A stretch of 40,373 bases of DNA from an uncultured Bacteroidia bacterium (GCA_902778855.1 CACYZM010000012.1:1-40373); one strand, 5' to 3'. Numbered from the stretch's first letter, positions 15,687-24,437 are shown. Translations and numbers: made by a program. Notes: generated by a model from the sequence alone, not told the origin.

Positions 15687-16199
15687 ATGTCACTGAACAA
15701 AGTATTACTCATCGGAAATGTAGGGAAGGATCCTGAAATCAGACACCTCCAGGGCGGCGCCGCCGTCGCCACCATTACGCTGGCCACCAGCGAACGATAT
15801 CGCGACCGCAACGGCGAAACCCGGGAAATGACCGAATGGCACACCGTCATCGCCTGGCGGCAGCTGGCCGAACTGGCCGAAAACTATATCCGCAAAGGCA
15901 GCCAGATCTATGTGGAAGGCCGCATCCGCAGCCGCAGCTGGGACGACCAGAACGGCCAGAAACGCTACGTCACCGAAATCCAGGCCGACACCATCCAGCT
16001 CCTCGGCCGCCGCAGCGACAACCCCGCCTCCCAGCAGGGTTCCCAGCAGCCCCAGCAGCCGCGGTACAACCAGCCGTCCTATGGTCAGCCGTCCTACGGC
16101 CAGCCCGCTCCCCAGCAGCCCGCGCCGCAGCAGCCGACCACCCCGATGGTCAACCCGGCCGACCTTACCGACGACGGCACCGACGACCTGCCATTCTGA
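15687..16199 (+). CDS. ssb: Single-stranded DNA-binding protein
   Basis: A 170-residue SSB that coats single-stranded DNA in replication and repair. The OB fold covers about residues 1-110 (MSLNKVLLIGNVGKDPEIR, WHTVIAWRQLAELAENYI, GSQIYVEGRIRSRSW). A disordered linker rich in Gln, Pro and repeated YGQP/APQQP units follows, then the acidic tip DDLPF, which binds partner proteins including RecJ-type and other repair enzymes. It has its own promoter and a strong terminator, so it appears monocistronic. Identification is secure. Confidence 0.98.
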   Translation: MSLNKVLLIGNVGKDPEIRHLQGGAAVATITLATSERYRDRNGETREMTEWHTVIAWRQLAELAENYIRKGSQIYVEGRIRSRSWDDQNGQKRYVTEIQADTIQLLGRRSDNPASQQGSQQPQQPRYNQPSYGQPSYGQPAPQQPAPQQPTTPMVNPADLTDDGTDDLPF

Positions 16200-16219
16200 C
16201 GCAGGAGCCCAACGGTTTT

Positions 16220-16253
16220 AAAGATGCCCGACTTTAGCCGGGCATCTTTTTTT
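16220..16253 (+). terminator. Rho-independent terminator of ssb
   Basis: Stem AAAGATGCCCG (16220-16230) with CGGGCATCTTT (16239-16249), 8-base loop, followed by a T run to 16253. Strong and 21 bases after the stop codon. Confidence 0.9.
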
Positions 16254-16282
16254 GTGTTTTCACTTGTTTTTTCGTAATTTCG
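16251..16282 (+). promoter_or_regulatory. Promoter of the MFS transporter pair
   Basis: TTTG (16251-16254), a 20-base spacer and TAATTTCG (16275-16282), one mismatch from TAnnTTTG. The -33 element is formed by the end of the T tract of the ssb terminator. The first ATG is 49 bases downstream. Confidence 0.5.
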
Positions 16283-16331
16283 TAGATTCGGAGTTTTCCG
16301 GAAAACGAGGAAATTATACAAAATCTACCAT

Positions 16332-17957
16332 ATGACTGAAACAGTGAAACAAACTCTGCGGGATTCGGCGGCGATGCGCTGGATCGCGCTGCTCCTGCTG
16401 GCGCTGGGCATGTTCTGCGCCTACATTTTCATGGACATCCTCTCGCCCATCAAGGACCTGATGGAATCGACGCGCGGCTGGGACTCCAAGGCCTTCGGTA
16501 CGATGCAGGGCTCGGAGACCTTCCTCAACGTCTTCGTCTTCTTCCTGATCTTTGCGGGCATCATCCTCGACAAGATGGGCGTGCGTTTCACGGCCGTCCT
16601 TTCGGGTGCCGTGATGCTGGCGGGCGGCTTGATCAAGTATTACGCCGTGAGCCCCGCATTTATGGGCAGCGGCCTGGAGAACTGGTTTACCGAGAACCTC
16701 AACTGGCACACGGGCGCCGGCTTCATCGACGACATCCTGCCCTTCTACAAGGGAATGCCCGCCTCGGCGAAACTGGCCGGCCTGGGCTTCATGATCTTCG
16801 GCTGCGGCTGCGAAATGGCCGGCATCACGGTGAGCCGCGGTATCGTCAAGTGGTTCAAGGGGCGTGAGACCGCCCTGGCCATGGGCTCCGAGATGGCCCT
16901 CGCCCGCCTGGGCGTGGCCACCTGCATGATCTTCTCGCCCTACTTCGCCAAGTTGGGCGGCCAGATCGAGGTTTCGCGCTCGGTGGCCTTCGGCGTCGTG
17001 CTGCTGTGCATCGCGCTGATCATGTTCATCACCTACTTCTTCATGGACAAGAAGCTCGACAAGCAGACCGGCGAGGCCGAGGAGAAGGACGACCCGTTCA
17101 AGGTGTCCGACATCGGCAAGATCCTTTCCAGCCTGGGCTTCTGGCTCGTGGCCCTGCTCTGCGTGCTCTACTACAGCGCCATCTTCCCGTTCCAGAAATA
17201 TGCGGTCAATATGCTGCAGTGCAACCTGACCCTCTCCGAACCTGCCGCGGGCAGCTTCTGGGCCGGTGAGGCCGTGACCATCGTCCAGTACGTCATTATG
17301 CTCGTGGTGGCCGTCTGCGCCTTCGCCAGCAACTTCGTCAAGAAGAACAAGGGCCTGAAGTGGGGCCTGATGGCGATCGCCGTCGTGGCGCTTGTGGTCT
17401 ACTGCGTGATGGGCTTCAAGCGCGGCACCGCCGAAACCATCTTCGCCGTGTTCCCGCTGCTAGCCGTGGCCATTACCCCGATCCTCGGCAGCTATGTGGA
17501 CCACAAGGGCAAGGCGGCCTCGATGCTCGTCATCGGCTCGCTGCTGCTGATCATCTGCCACCTGACCTTCGCCTTCGTGCTGCCGCTGTTCAAGGGCAGC
17601 GCCGTCGGCGGCACGGTCGTGGCCTACGCCACGATCCTGGTCCTCGGAGCCTCGTTCTCGCTCGTGCCCGCCGCCCTCTGGCCGTCAGTCCCGAAGCTGG
17701 TCGACGAGAAGATCATCGGTTCGGCCTACGCGCTCATCTTCTGGATCCAGAACATCGGCCTGTGGCTCTTCCCGATCCTCATCGGCAACGTGCTCACCAG
17801 CACCAACGCCCCGGGCACCGGTCCCGACGAACTCAATTATACCTGGGCCCTCGTGATGCTGGCCTGCCTCGGCGTGGCCGCCCTGCTGATCGGCCTCTAC
17901 CTGAAGGTGGTCGACAAGAAGAAGCATCTCGGCCTGGAAGAACCCAACATCAAGTAA
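16332..17957 (+). CDS. Major facilitator transporter, MFSD1-like (first of a tandem pair)
   Basis: A 541-residue inner-membrane transporter with about 12 membrane segments. The first MFS signature appears as GIILDKMGVR (about residues 76-85) and its counterpart in the second half as GSYVDHKGKAAS. The stretches KWFKGRETALAMG and SLVPAALWPSVPKLV...GSAYALIFWIQNIGL resemble the MFSD1 branch of the superfamily, whose human member exports dipeptides from lysosomes. A hydrophilic central loop (residues about 240-260, rich in K, D and E) separates the halves, and an insertion after the third membrane segment makes it longer than its neighbour. The substrate here is unknown. It is followed 12 bases later by a paralogue. 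Confidence 0.85.
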   Translation: MTETVKQTLRDSAAMRWIALLLLALGMFCAYIFMDILSPIKDLMESTRGWDSKAFGTMQGSETFLNVFVFFLIFAGIILDKMGVRFTAVLSGAVMLAGGLIKYYAVSPAFMGSGLENWFTENLNWHTGAGFIDDILPFYKGMPASAKLAGLGFMIFGCGCEMAGITVSRGIVKWFKGRETALAMGSEMALARLGVATCMIFSPYFAKLGGQIEVSRSVAFGVVLLCIALIMFITYFFMDKKLDKQTGEAEEKDDPFKVSDIGKILSSLGFWLVALLCVLYYSAIFPFQKYAVNMLQCNLTLSEPAAGSFWAGEAVTIVQYVIMLVVAVCAFASNFVKKNKGLKWGLMAIAVVALVVYCVMGFKRGTAETIFAVFPLLAVAITPILGSYVDHKGKAASMLVIGSLLLIICHLTFAFVLPLFKGSAVGGTVVAYATILVLGASFSLVPAALWPSVPKLVDEKIIGSAYALIFWIQNIGLWLFPILIGNVLTSTNAPGTGPDELNYTWALVMLACLGVAALLIGLYLKVVDKKKHLGLEEPNIK

Positions 17958-17969
17958 ATCCTTTCCCCT

Positions 17970-19376
17970 ATGGCAACTGATACCAAAACCCTGAAGACAA
18001 GCAAGATCGCCTGCTGGCTGGCGCTTGCCTGCCTGGTGGTGCCGATGTTCGGCTCCTACTTCTTCGACGACATGTTCTCCACCGTGTCGCAGATCTTCAA
18101 GAATCCGGAGATGCTGCAGCTCGGTTGGAACTCCCAGCAGTTCGGCTTCTATGCCGGCGGCTATTCCTTCCTCTGCGTGTGGGGCGGCCTGATCATCTGC
18201 GGCATCCTGCTCGACAAGTTCGGCGTGCGGCTCATCGGTTCCGTATTCGTCGGGATGATGGTGGTCGGCGCGGCCATCGTGACCTGCGCCATCTCTTCCA
18301 AGGGCCTGACGCCCAACTCCTCCCTGACGATCGCCTATATCGGCTGCATGCTCTTCGGCCTGGGCAGCGAAATCGCCGGTGTGGCGGTCACCCGGTCGAT
18401 CGCCAAATGGTTCAAAGGCAAGAACGTGGCCCTGGCCATGGGTCTGCAGCTGGCCATCGCCCGTATCGGTACCGGCCTGGCGATGCTGCTCTCGCCGGTA
18501 CTCGTGCTCAAGAACCATGTGGAAGGGACGATGTTCACCCTTTCGGAAACCAACAAGCCCGCCATCGTAGGCCTGTCGCTGCTGTTCATCGGCATGATCC
18601 TCTGGGCCATCTTCGTGGCCATGGACGCCAAGTATGACCGTCAGGAAGGAATCGTCTCCCAGCGGGGCGAGGTGAAGGAAGAAGACAAGTTCAAATTCTC
18701 CGACATCTTCAAGGTGCTGGGCAACCCGCGTTTCATCATGATCGCGCTGCTCTGCGTGTTCTTCTACTGCTGCGTCATCAGTTTCAAGAAGTTCGGTACT
18801 TCGATCATCATCCCGCGCTTCGGTCTCGACGCCTCCACGGCTTCCGTGATGATCTCGATGATCGCTTTCGCACCCGTGATCTTCACGCCGCTCTTCGGTG
18901 CGCTGGTCGACAAGGTGGGCAAGGCGACGACCTGGATGATCCTCGGCGCAGTCCTGGTGTTCTGCGCGCACCTGATCATCGGTTTCGCACCCGGCGTGCA
19001 TTTCTACGGTTATGCCGCCATCGTGCTGCTGGGCATCGGCTACTCGCTGGTCCCTTCGGCGATGTGGCCGACCGTTCCGAAGATCATCCCCGAGAAGAAT
19101 CTGGGTACGGCCTACTCGATGATTTACTGGATCCAGAATATGGGCATGCTGCTCGTCCCGATCTTCGTGGGCCGCATCATGAAGAACTATGCCGACAAGA
19201 AGGAAGGCCTCGACGCCTCAACGGCCGAGATTCTGGACAAGGCGGCCGCCGTCCATTCCGAGTTCATCTTCGTCTCCCTGGGCATCGTCGCCATCACCGT
19301 CGCGGTCTGCCTCTTCTTCAACTCGAAGAAGCACCCCGAACTCAAGATCGACCGGCCTTCGAAGGAGGTTGCGTAG
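17970..19376 (+). CDS. Major facilitator transporter, MFSD1-like (second of a tandem pair)
   Basis: A 468-residue paralogue of the preceding transporter with about 12 membrane segments. It keeps the same marks: GILLDKFGVR, KWFKGKNVALAMGLQLAIAR, GALVDKVGKATT and SLVPSAMWPTVPKIIPEKN followed by GTAYSMIYWIQNMG. The charged middle loop (about 220-245) is shorter than in the first copy, and the insertion after the third membrane segment is absent. The pair presumably arose by duplication and has diverged well beyond recent copies. Both are on one transcript by spacing. Substrate unknown; small peptides or amino acids are a guess from the family. Confidence 0.85.
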   Translation: MATDTKTLKTSKIACWLALACLVVPMFGSYFFDDMFSTVSQIFKNPEMLQLGWNSQQFGFYAGGYSFLCVWGGLIICGILLDKFGVRLIGSVFVGMMVVGAAIVTCAISSKGLTPNSSLTIAYIGCMLFGLGSEIAGVAVTRSIAKWFKGKNVALAMGLQLAIARIGTGLAMLLSPVLVLKNHVEGTMFTLSETNKPAIVGLSLLFIGMILWAIFVAMDAKYDRQEGIVSQRGEVKEEDKFKFSDIFKVLGNPRFIMIALLCVFFYCCVISFKKFGTSIIIPRFGLDASTASVMISMIAFAPVIFTPLFGALVDKVGKATTWMILGAVLVFCAHLIIGFAPGVHFYGYAAIVLLGIGYSLVPSAMWPTVPKIIPEKNLGTAYSMIYWIQNMGMLLVPIFVGRIMKNYADKKEGLDASTAEILDKAAAVHSEFIFVSLGIVAITVAVCLFFNSKKHPELKIDRPSKEVA

Positions 19377-19396
19377 CAAAATTCAAGAATTAGCGC

Positions 19397-19404
19397 TATC
19401 TTCG
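19397..19404 (+). promoter_or_regulatory. Possible -7 element of purA
   Basis: TATCTTCG is one base from TAnnTTTG and lies 19 bases before the purA ATG. No matching -33 element is visible at normal spacing. No terminator is visible after the second transporter gene, so read-through is possible. Confidence 0.35.
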
Positions 19405-19423
19405 CGGTCCAAATCCTTATGAA

Positions 19424-20698
19424 ATGAAAACGCTCGACGTAGTTTTAGGTCTCCAGTGGGGAGATGAAGGCAAAGGCAAGATCGTGGACGTGCTCGCGGA
19501 ACGCTACCCCGTGGTGGCGCGCTTCCAGGGCGGTCCCAACGCCGGCCACTCCATCCACTTCGGCAATACCAGTTTCGTACTGCACTCCGTCCCTTCCGGC
19601 GTGTTCCGGGACGGGTCCATCAATATCATCGGCAACGGCGTGGTGCTCGACCCCACGATTTTCCGGGAAGAATGCCAGGCCATCGAGGCGCTCGGCGTCC
19701 CGGTGCGGGAACGCGTGAAGATCGCCCGGCGGGCGCATCTGATCGTCCCGACGCACAAACTGCTCGACGCGGCCGACGAGGCTGCCCTCGGCAAATCGAA
19801 GATCGGTTCGACCCTCAAGGGCATCGGTCCGGCTTATTCCGACAAGACGGGCCGCAACGGCCTCCGCGTCGGCGACCTGCTGGAGCCCGATTTCCGCGAG
19901 AAGTTCGACACGCTCAAGCGCAAGCACACCGCCCGGCTCGCCCAGTATGACTTCACGGCGCCCTTCGATCCCGAAGCCGCCGAGAAGCAGTGGCTGGCCG
20001 ATGCGGAGTACCTGAAAACCTTCGACATCATCGATGCGGAATACGAGACCAACGCCTTGCTCGCCGCCGACAAGGCCATCCTGGCCGAAGGCGCCCAGGG
20101 TTCGATGCTCGACGTGGACTTCGGCTCCTATCCGTTCGTGACCTCTTCGTCCACCGCCTGCGCCGGCGCCTGCACCGGCCTGGGCGTGGCGCCCGGCCAC
20201 ATCGGCAAGGTGTACGGTGTGTTCAAGGCCTACTGCACCCGCGTGGGCAGCGGTCCCTTCCCTACCGAACTCGGTGACGAGACGGGCGAACGGATGCGCC
20301 AGCGCGGCCGCGAATTCGGTGCGACTACGGGCCGTCCCCGCCGCACCGGCTGGCTCGACATCCCGGCGCTGAAGTTCGCCGTGATGATCAGCGGCGTGAC
20401 CGACCTGATCATGATGAAGGCCGACGTGCTCGACGGCTTCGACACCGTGAAGGTCTGCTGCGAATACCGTGTCGACGGCGTGCGGACCGACCGCGTCCCC
20501 TACGACGTCTACGCCGAGGTGGAGCCCGTCTACAAGACCTTCCCCGGCTGGAAGGGCGATCTGGGCGCCTGCCGCAGCGAAGCGGAACTTCCCGCCGAAT
20601 TCAAGGACTACATCGCCTACATCGAGCAGGCGGTCGGCGTGCCCATCCGCATCCTTTCCCTCGGTCCCGACCGCGACCAGACTTTAATCCGCGGCTAA
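19424..20698 (+). CDS. purA: Adenylosuccinate synthetase
   Basis: A 424-residue GTP-dependent enzyme joining IMP and aspartate in the first step of AMP synthesis. The N-terminal GLQWGDEGKGK holds the catalytic Asp14, GGPNAGHS holds His42, and later motifs include STLKGIGPAYSDKTGRNGLR, GAQGSMLDVDFGSYPFVTSS, and TTGRPRRTGWLD, which binds IMP and aspartate. Length is normal. The stop is followed one base later by the GTG start of dxs, so the two are likely translated together. The ATG at 19424 begins directly with the family N-terminus. Confidence 0.98.
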   Translation: MKTLDVVLGLQWGDEGKGKIVDVLAERYPVVARFQGGPNAGHSIHFGNTSFVLHSVPSGVFRDGSINIIGNGVVLDPTIFREECQAIEALGVPVRERVKIARRAHLIVPTHKLLDAADEAALGKSKIGSTLKGIGPAYSDKTGRNGLRVGDLLEPDFREKFDTLKRKHTARLAQYDFTAPFDPEAAEKQWLADAEYLKTFDIIDAEYETNALLAADKAILAEGAQGSMLDVDFGSYPFVTSSSTACAGACTGLGVAPGHIGKVYGVFKAYCTRVGSGPFPTELGDETGERMRQRGREFGATTGRPRRTGWLDIPALKFAVMISGVTDLIMMKADVLDGFDTVKVCCEYRVDGVRTDRVPYDVYAEVEPVYKTFPGWKGDLGACRSEAELPAEFKDYIAYIEQAVGVPIRILSLGPDRDQTLIRG

Positions 20699-20699
20699 G

Positions 20700-22577
20700 G
20701 TGGCACTGCTGGAAACCATTTCCGATCCTTCCCAGATCCGGGACCTGGACGTAACGCAACTGGCGCAACTCTGTACGGAGCTGCGCCAGTACATCATCGC
20801 GTGCTGCGCCGAGAACCCGGGCCACATCGGCGCCAGCCTGGGTGCGGTGGAAATCGCCGTGGCCGTCCACAAAGTGTTCGACACGCCTCACGACAAGGTG
20901 GTGTGGGACGTGGGGCACCAGGCCTACGCGCACAAGATCCTCACCGGCCGGCGCGAAGCGTTCAAGCAGAATCGGAAATACCACGGAATCAGCGGATTCC
21001 CCCGCCGGGCCGAAAGCCCCTATGACGCCTTCGGCACCGGCCACTCCTCCACCTCGATCTCCGCGGCGCTCGGCATGGCCGTGGCGGCGCAGCTCGAGGG
21101 GAAACACGAACACGTGGTCGCCGTGATCGGCGACGGCGCCATGTCGGGCGGCCTGGCCTTCGAGGGCCTCAACAACGCCGGCAGCCTCAACGCCGACCTG
21201 CTGGTGATCCTCAACGACAACCAGATCTCCATCGACAAGAATATCGGCGCCCTCCACAACTACCTGCTGAAGGTGACCACCGACCAGCGCTACAACCGGC
21301 TCAAGAAGAGCATCTGGGACCGCCTGGGCGCCGGCCGCGTCCGTGCCTGGCTGCAGAAGCAGGTGAAGAACACCAAGCGCAGCCTGATGCGCGCCGACGG
21401 CGAGGCCCTCTCGCTGTTCGACTCGCTGGGCTTCCGCTATTTCGGCCCGATCGACGGCAACGACATCGCCTCGCTGACCTTCATGCTCGAACGTCTCCGC
21501 GACATCCCGGGCCCGAAACTCCTGCACGCGGTGACTACCAAGGGCAAGGGCTACGCCCCCGCCGAGGAAGAGCAGACCATCTGGCACGCTCCGGGCACCT
21601 TCGACGTGGAGACCGGCCGCCGCACCGGCAAGAAAAGCGACATCGCCAAGTTCCAGGAAGTCTTCGGCACCACCCTGCTCGAACTGGCCCGCAAGGACAG
21701 CCGCATCGTGGGCATCACCCCGGCCATGGCCACCGGCTGCAGCATGAACATCATGCAGGCCGAAATGCCCGAACGGGTCTTCGACGTGGGCATCGCCGAA
21801 TCCCACGCCGTCACCTTCTCGGCCGGCCTGGCCGCAGAAGGCATGCTGCCCTTCTGCAACATCTACTCCAGCTTCTCGCAGCGCGCGTACGACAACATGA
21901 TTCACGACGTCGCGCTCCAGAACCTGAAAGTGATCCTCTGCCTCGACCGCGGCGGCCTGGTGGGCGAAGACGGTGCCACCCACCACGGCGCCTTCGACCT
22001 GGCCGCGTTCCGGCCGGTCCCGAACCTGACCGTCTGCGCCCCGCTCGACGAAGCCGAACTCCGCGACCTGATGTACTCGGCCACCCAGCCCGGCTACGGC
22101 CCGACCGTCATCCGCTACCCGCGCGGCTGCGGACGGGGCACGCCCTGGCGCGACCGTACCTTTACATATATAGAGCCCGGCACGGCCGTCAAGCTGCACG
22201 AGGGAAGCGGCATCGCCCTCCTCTCGATCGGCGCGATCGGCACCAAGGGCGTGGAAGCCGTCGCCCGTGCGAGCCGCGAGCAGGGCATCGAGGTGCTGCA
22301 CTTCGACATGCGTTTCCTCAAGCCGATCGATACCGCCGCCCTGGAAGAGGCCTGCCGCAAGGCGAGCCGGATCATCACGCTGGAAGACGGCGTCCGTACC
22401 GGCGGACTCTACAGCGCCGTGTCCGAATTCGTCGCGGCCCGCGGACTCGGATGCACCGTCATCCCGCTGGGCATTCCGGACCGTTTCGTGGAGCAGGGAA
22501 CGCCGGCTGAATTGTACGCGGAATGCGGCTACGACGCGGATTCCGTGTATCAAATGATTTTGAAACAAAAAAATTAA
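20700..22577 (+). CDS. dxs: 1-deoxy-D-xylulose-5-phosphate synthase
   Basis: A 625-residue thiamine-diphosphate enzyme condensing pyruvate and glyceraldehyde 3-phosphate, the entry step of the MEP isoprenoid pathway. It begins at GTG 20700, one base after the purA stop; the protein then starts LLETISDPSQIRDL, as in the family. ThDP- and metal-binding residues are in GDGAMSGGLAFEGLNNAG (144-161) and LNDNQISID; GHIGASLGAVE and GTGHSSTSIS carry conserved histidines. The pyrimidine domain has DVGIAESHAVTFSAGLA with the expected catalytic Glu, and the C-terminal transketolase domain ends normally. No other MEP gene is in the window. Confidence 0.97.
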   Translation: MALLETISDPSQIRDLDVTQLAQLCTELRQYIIACCAENPGHIGASLGAVEIAVAVHKVFDTPHDKVVWDVGHQAYAHKILTGRREAFKQNRKYHGISGFPRRAESPYDAFGTGHSSTSISAALGMAVAAQLEGKHEHVVAVIGDGAMSGGLAFEGLNNAGSLNADLLVILNDNQISIDKNIGALHNYLLKVTTDQRYNRLKKSIWDRLGAGRVRAWLQKQVKNTKRSLMRADGEALSLFDSLGFRYFGPIDGNDIASLTFMLERLRDIPGPKLLHAVTTKGKGYAPAEEEQTIWHAPGTFDVETGRRTGKKSDIAKFQEVFGTTLLELARKDSRIVGITPAMATGCSMNIMQAEMPERVFDVGIAESHAVTFSAGLAAEGMLPFCNIYSSFSQRAYDNMIHDVALQNLKVILCLDRGGLVGEDGATHHGAFDLAAFRPVPNLTVCAPLDEAELRDLMYSATQPGYGPTVIRYPRGCGRGTPWRDRTFTYIEPGTAVKLHEGSGIALLSIGAIGTKGVEAVARASREQGIEVLHFDMRFLKPIDTAALEEACRKASRIITLEDGVRTGGLYSAVSEFVAARGLGCTVIPLGIPDRFVEQGTPAELYAECGYDADSVYQMILKQKN

Positions 22578-22583
22578 AAATAT

Positions 22584-22614
22584 TTTGGCGTTTCATTGAA
22601 AACCCATATATTTG
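22584..22614 (+). promoter_or_regulatory. Promoter of the tRNA-tuf operon
   Basis: TTTG (22584-22587), a 19-base spacer and TATATTTG (22607-22614) make a perfect Bacteroidota promoter. The first tRNA begins 12 bases after the -7 element, so the primary transcript has only a few leader bases. It fits the high output expected of tRNAs, tuf and downstream genes. Confidence 0.82.
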
Positions 22615-22626
22615 CAGTCCCAAACA

Positions 22627-22700
22627 GCCGACGTAGCTCAGCTGGTCAGAGCAGCTGATTTGTAATCAGCAGGTCGTGGGTTCGAATCCCTCCATCGGCT
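22627..22700 (+). tRNA. tRNA-Thr (anticodon TGT)
   Basis: A 74-base cloverleaf. Anticodon stem GCTGA/TCAGC encloses the loop TTTGTAA, giving anticodon TGT for ACA codons. The D arm (GCTC/GAGC) and the TTCGAAT T loop are normal. The acceptor GCCGACG faces CATCGGC, leaving a C6-A67 mismatch, and the T stem has a T50-T64 mismatch. The CCA end is not encoded. Confidence 0.93.
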
Positions 22701-22732
22701 CTGAGCTTTTTGAAGCGTTGACTGCGAAACCT

Positions 22733-22815
22733 GGGCAGATACCAGAGTGGCCAAATGGGGCAGACTGTAAATCTGCTGGCGCACGCCTACGGTGGTTCGA
22801 ATCCATCTCTGCCCA
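22733..22815 (+). tRNA. tRNA-Tyr (anticodon GTA)
   Basis: An 83-base class II tRNA with a long variable arm (GGC/GCC stem). The acceptor GGGCAGA pairs perfectly with TCTGCCC and the discriminator is A. Anticodon stem GCAGA/TCTGC encloses CTGTAAA, giving GTA. CCA is not encoded. Confidence 0.96.
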
Positions 22816-22840
22816 CTTTTTTTATGCGCAAAAGCGCGCT

Positions 22841-22913
22841 GCGGAAGTAGCTCAGTTGGTAGAGCATCAGCCTTCCAAGCTGAGGGTCGCGGGTTCGAAC
22901 CTCGTCTTCCGCT
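22841..22913 (+). tRNA. tRNA-Gly (anticodon TCC)
   Basis: A 73-base cloverleaf. The acceptor GCGGAAG pairs with CTTCCGC; anticodon stem TCAGC/GCTGA encloses CTTCCAA, giving TCC for GGA codons. CCA is not encoded. Confidence 0.96.
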
Positions 22914-22930
22914 CGATTTTTGAAATATTG

Positions 22931-23002
22931 GCCAATGTAGCTCAGTGGTAGAGCGCTTCCTTGGTAAGGAAGAGGTCGTGAGTTCAATTCTCACCATCGG
23001 CT
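22931..23002 (+). tRNA. tRNA-Thr (anticodon GGT)
   Basis: A 72-base cloverleaf. Anticodon stem CTTCC/GGAAG encloses TTGGTAA, giving GGT for ACC and ACT codons. The T stem GTGAG/CTCAC is perfect. The acceptor GCCAATG faces CATCGGC, with an A4-C69 mismatch where a G would pair. It is followed 34 bases later by tuf. Confidence 0.94.
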
Positions 23003-23036
23003 CCAGCAATACAAACATTAAAAATTAGAACCAACT

Positions 23037-24224
23037 ATGGCAAAAGAAACTTTTAAAAGAGACAAACCGCACGTGAACATCGGTACGATCGGACACGTGG
23101 ACCACGGTAAGACCACCCTCACCGCCGCCATCACCATGGTGCTTGCGAAACAGGGCCTTTCCGAGGTGAAATCTTTCGACCAGATCGACAACGCACCTGA
23201 GGAGAAAGAGCGCGGTATTACCATCAACACCGCTCACGTCGAGTACCAGACCGCTACGCGCCACTATGCGCACGTCGACTGCCCGGGCCACGCTGACTAT
23301 GTGAAGAACATGGTTACCGGTGCCGCCCAGATGGACGGTGCCATCCTCGTGGTCGCCGCCACCGACGGTCCGATGCCCCAGACCCGTGAGCACATCCTGC
23401 TCGCCCGTCAGGTGAACGTGCCTCGTATCGTTGTCTTCCTGAACAAAGTCGACATCGTGGACGATCCTGAAATGATCGACCTCGTGGAGATGGAAGTTCG
23501 CGAGCTTCTGAGCTTCTATGACTTCGACGGCGACAACGCCCCGGTTATCCGTGGTTCCGCCCTCGGCGCCCTCAACGGCGACCCGCACTGGGAATCCGTC
23601 GTGATGGACCTGATGAACGCTGTCGACGAGTACATTCCGCTCCCGGTCCGCGACAACGAGAAACCGTTCCTGATGCCTATCGAGGACATCTTCTCCATCA
23701 CCGGTCGTGGTACCGTGGCTACCGGCCGTATCGAAACGGGTGTCGTGAAAGTGAACGACCCTGTCGAGATCATCGGTCTGGGCGAAGAGCCGCGCCGTTC
23801 CGTCGTGACGGGTGTCGAAATGTTCCGCAAGCTTCTTGACCAGGGTGAAGCAGGTGACAATGTCGGTCTGCTCCTCCGTGGCGTCGACAAGAAGGAAGTC
23901 AAGCGTGGTCAGGTGATCGCTCACCCGAACACCATCACCCCGCACAAGCACTTCAAGGCTGCCATCTATGTCTTGAAGAAAGATGAAGGTGGCCGGCACA
24001 CGCCGTTCAAGAACCACTATCGTCCTCAGTTCTTCATCCGTACCCTCGATATCACGGGCGAGATCGAACTCCCCGCTGGCGTTGAGGTCGTGATGCCGGG
24101 CGACAACGTGGAAATCACTGTCGAGCTCATCTACCCGGTGGCTCTGAACAAAGGTCTGCGTTTCGCTATCCGCGAAGGTGGCCGCACCGTCGGCTCGGGC
24201 CAGATCACCGATCTGCTCGACTAA
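23037..24224 (+). CDS. tuf: Elongation factor Tu
   Basis: A 395-residue GTPase delivering aminoacyl-tRNA to the ribosome. G motifs are GHVDHGKT (19-26), the switch [21 protein letters not shown] and NKVD. Domains 2 and 3 are complete, including [13 protein letters not shown] and the C-terminal [12 protein letters not shown]. Codon choice leans toward a narrow set, as expected for a very highly expressed gene. It lies directly after four tRNA genes and before tRNA-Trp and secE. One tuf copy is seen here. Confidence 0.99.
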   Translation: MAKETFKRDKPHVNIGTIGHVDHGKTTLTAAITMVLAKQGLSEVKSFDQIDNAPEEKERGITINTAHVEYQTATRHYAHVDCPGHADYVKNMVTGAAQMDGAILVVAATDGPMPQTREHILLARQVNVPRIVVFLNKVDIVDDPEMIDLVEMEVRELLSFYDFDGDNAPVIRGSALGALNGDPHWESVVMDLMNAVDEYIPLPVRDNEKPFLMPIEDIFSITGRGTVATGRIETGVVKVNDPVEIIGLGEEPRRSVVTGVEMFRKLLDQGEAGDNVGLLLRGVDKKEVKRGQVIAHPNTITPHKHFKAAIYVLKKDEGGRHTPFKNHYRPQFFIRTLDITGEIELPAGVEVVMPGDNVEITVELIYPVALNKGLRFAIREGGRTVGSGQITDLLD

Positions 24225-24249
24225 GCCTCAGCGAGTCGCACAAGTTCAA

Positions 24250-24277
24250 AGGGTCGGGTCCCTCCGGGCTCGACCCT
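24250..24277 (+). terminator. Hairpin between tuf and tRNA-Trp
   Basis: AGGGTCG (24250-24256) pairs with CGACCCT (24271-24277), with further G-C pairing inside. Only ATTTA follows, not a T run, so it may be a weak terminator or an RNA-processing or stability element limiting read-through from tuf. Confidence 0.4.
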
Positions 24278-24281
24278 ATTT

Positions 24282-24352
24282 AGGGGAATAGAACAAGGGT
24301 AGTTCAGCGGTCTCCAAAACCGTCGATGTGGGTTCGAATCCTGCTTCCCCTG
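24282..24352 (+). tRNA. tRNA-Trp (anticodon CCA)
   Basis: A 71-base cloverleaf. The acceptor AGGGGAA pairs with TTCCCCT and the discriminator is G, as needed for tryptophan. The D stem is GAAC/GTTC. Anticodon stem GCGGT/ACCGT (one G-T pair) encloses CTCCAAA, giving CCA. Position before secE is common in bacteria. Confidence 0.95.
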
Positions 24353-24356
24353 CAAA

Positions 24357-24376
24357 TCCGGTGGTTACGCACCGGA
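24357..24376 (+). other. Small hairpin between tRNA-Trp and secE
   Basis: TCCGGTG (24357-24363) pairs perfectly with CACCGGA (24370-24376) around a 6-base loop. There is no T run, so a tRNA 3'-processing or leader role is more likely than termination. Confidence 0.35.
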
Positions 24377-24437
24377 GTGTTATTAACCGGCAGGAACCTT
24401 CCGCTTCCAACTGTTTCCTGTCAACAAAAAAATAACA

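Noticed and set aside
20601-22568. Antisense open frame of 655 codons opposite dxs
   Set aside because: Covers dxs and the end of purA exactly as a codon-bias shadow; no recognisable motifs.
22638-23018. Open frames running through the tRNA cluster, with translations resembling annotated hypothetical proteins
   Set aside because: These are translated tRNA genes, a known source of false hypothetical proteins in databases.
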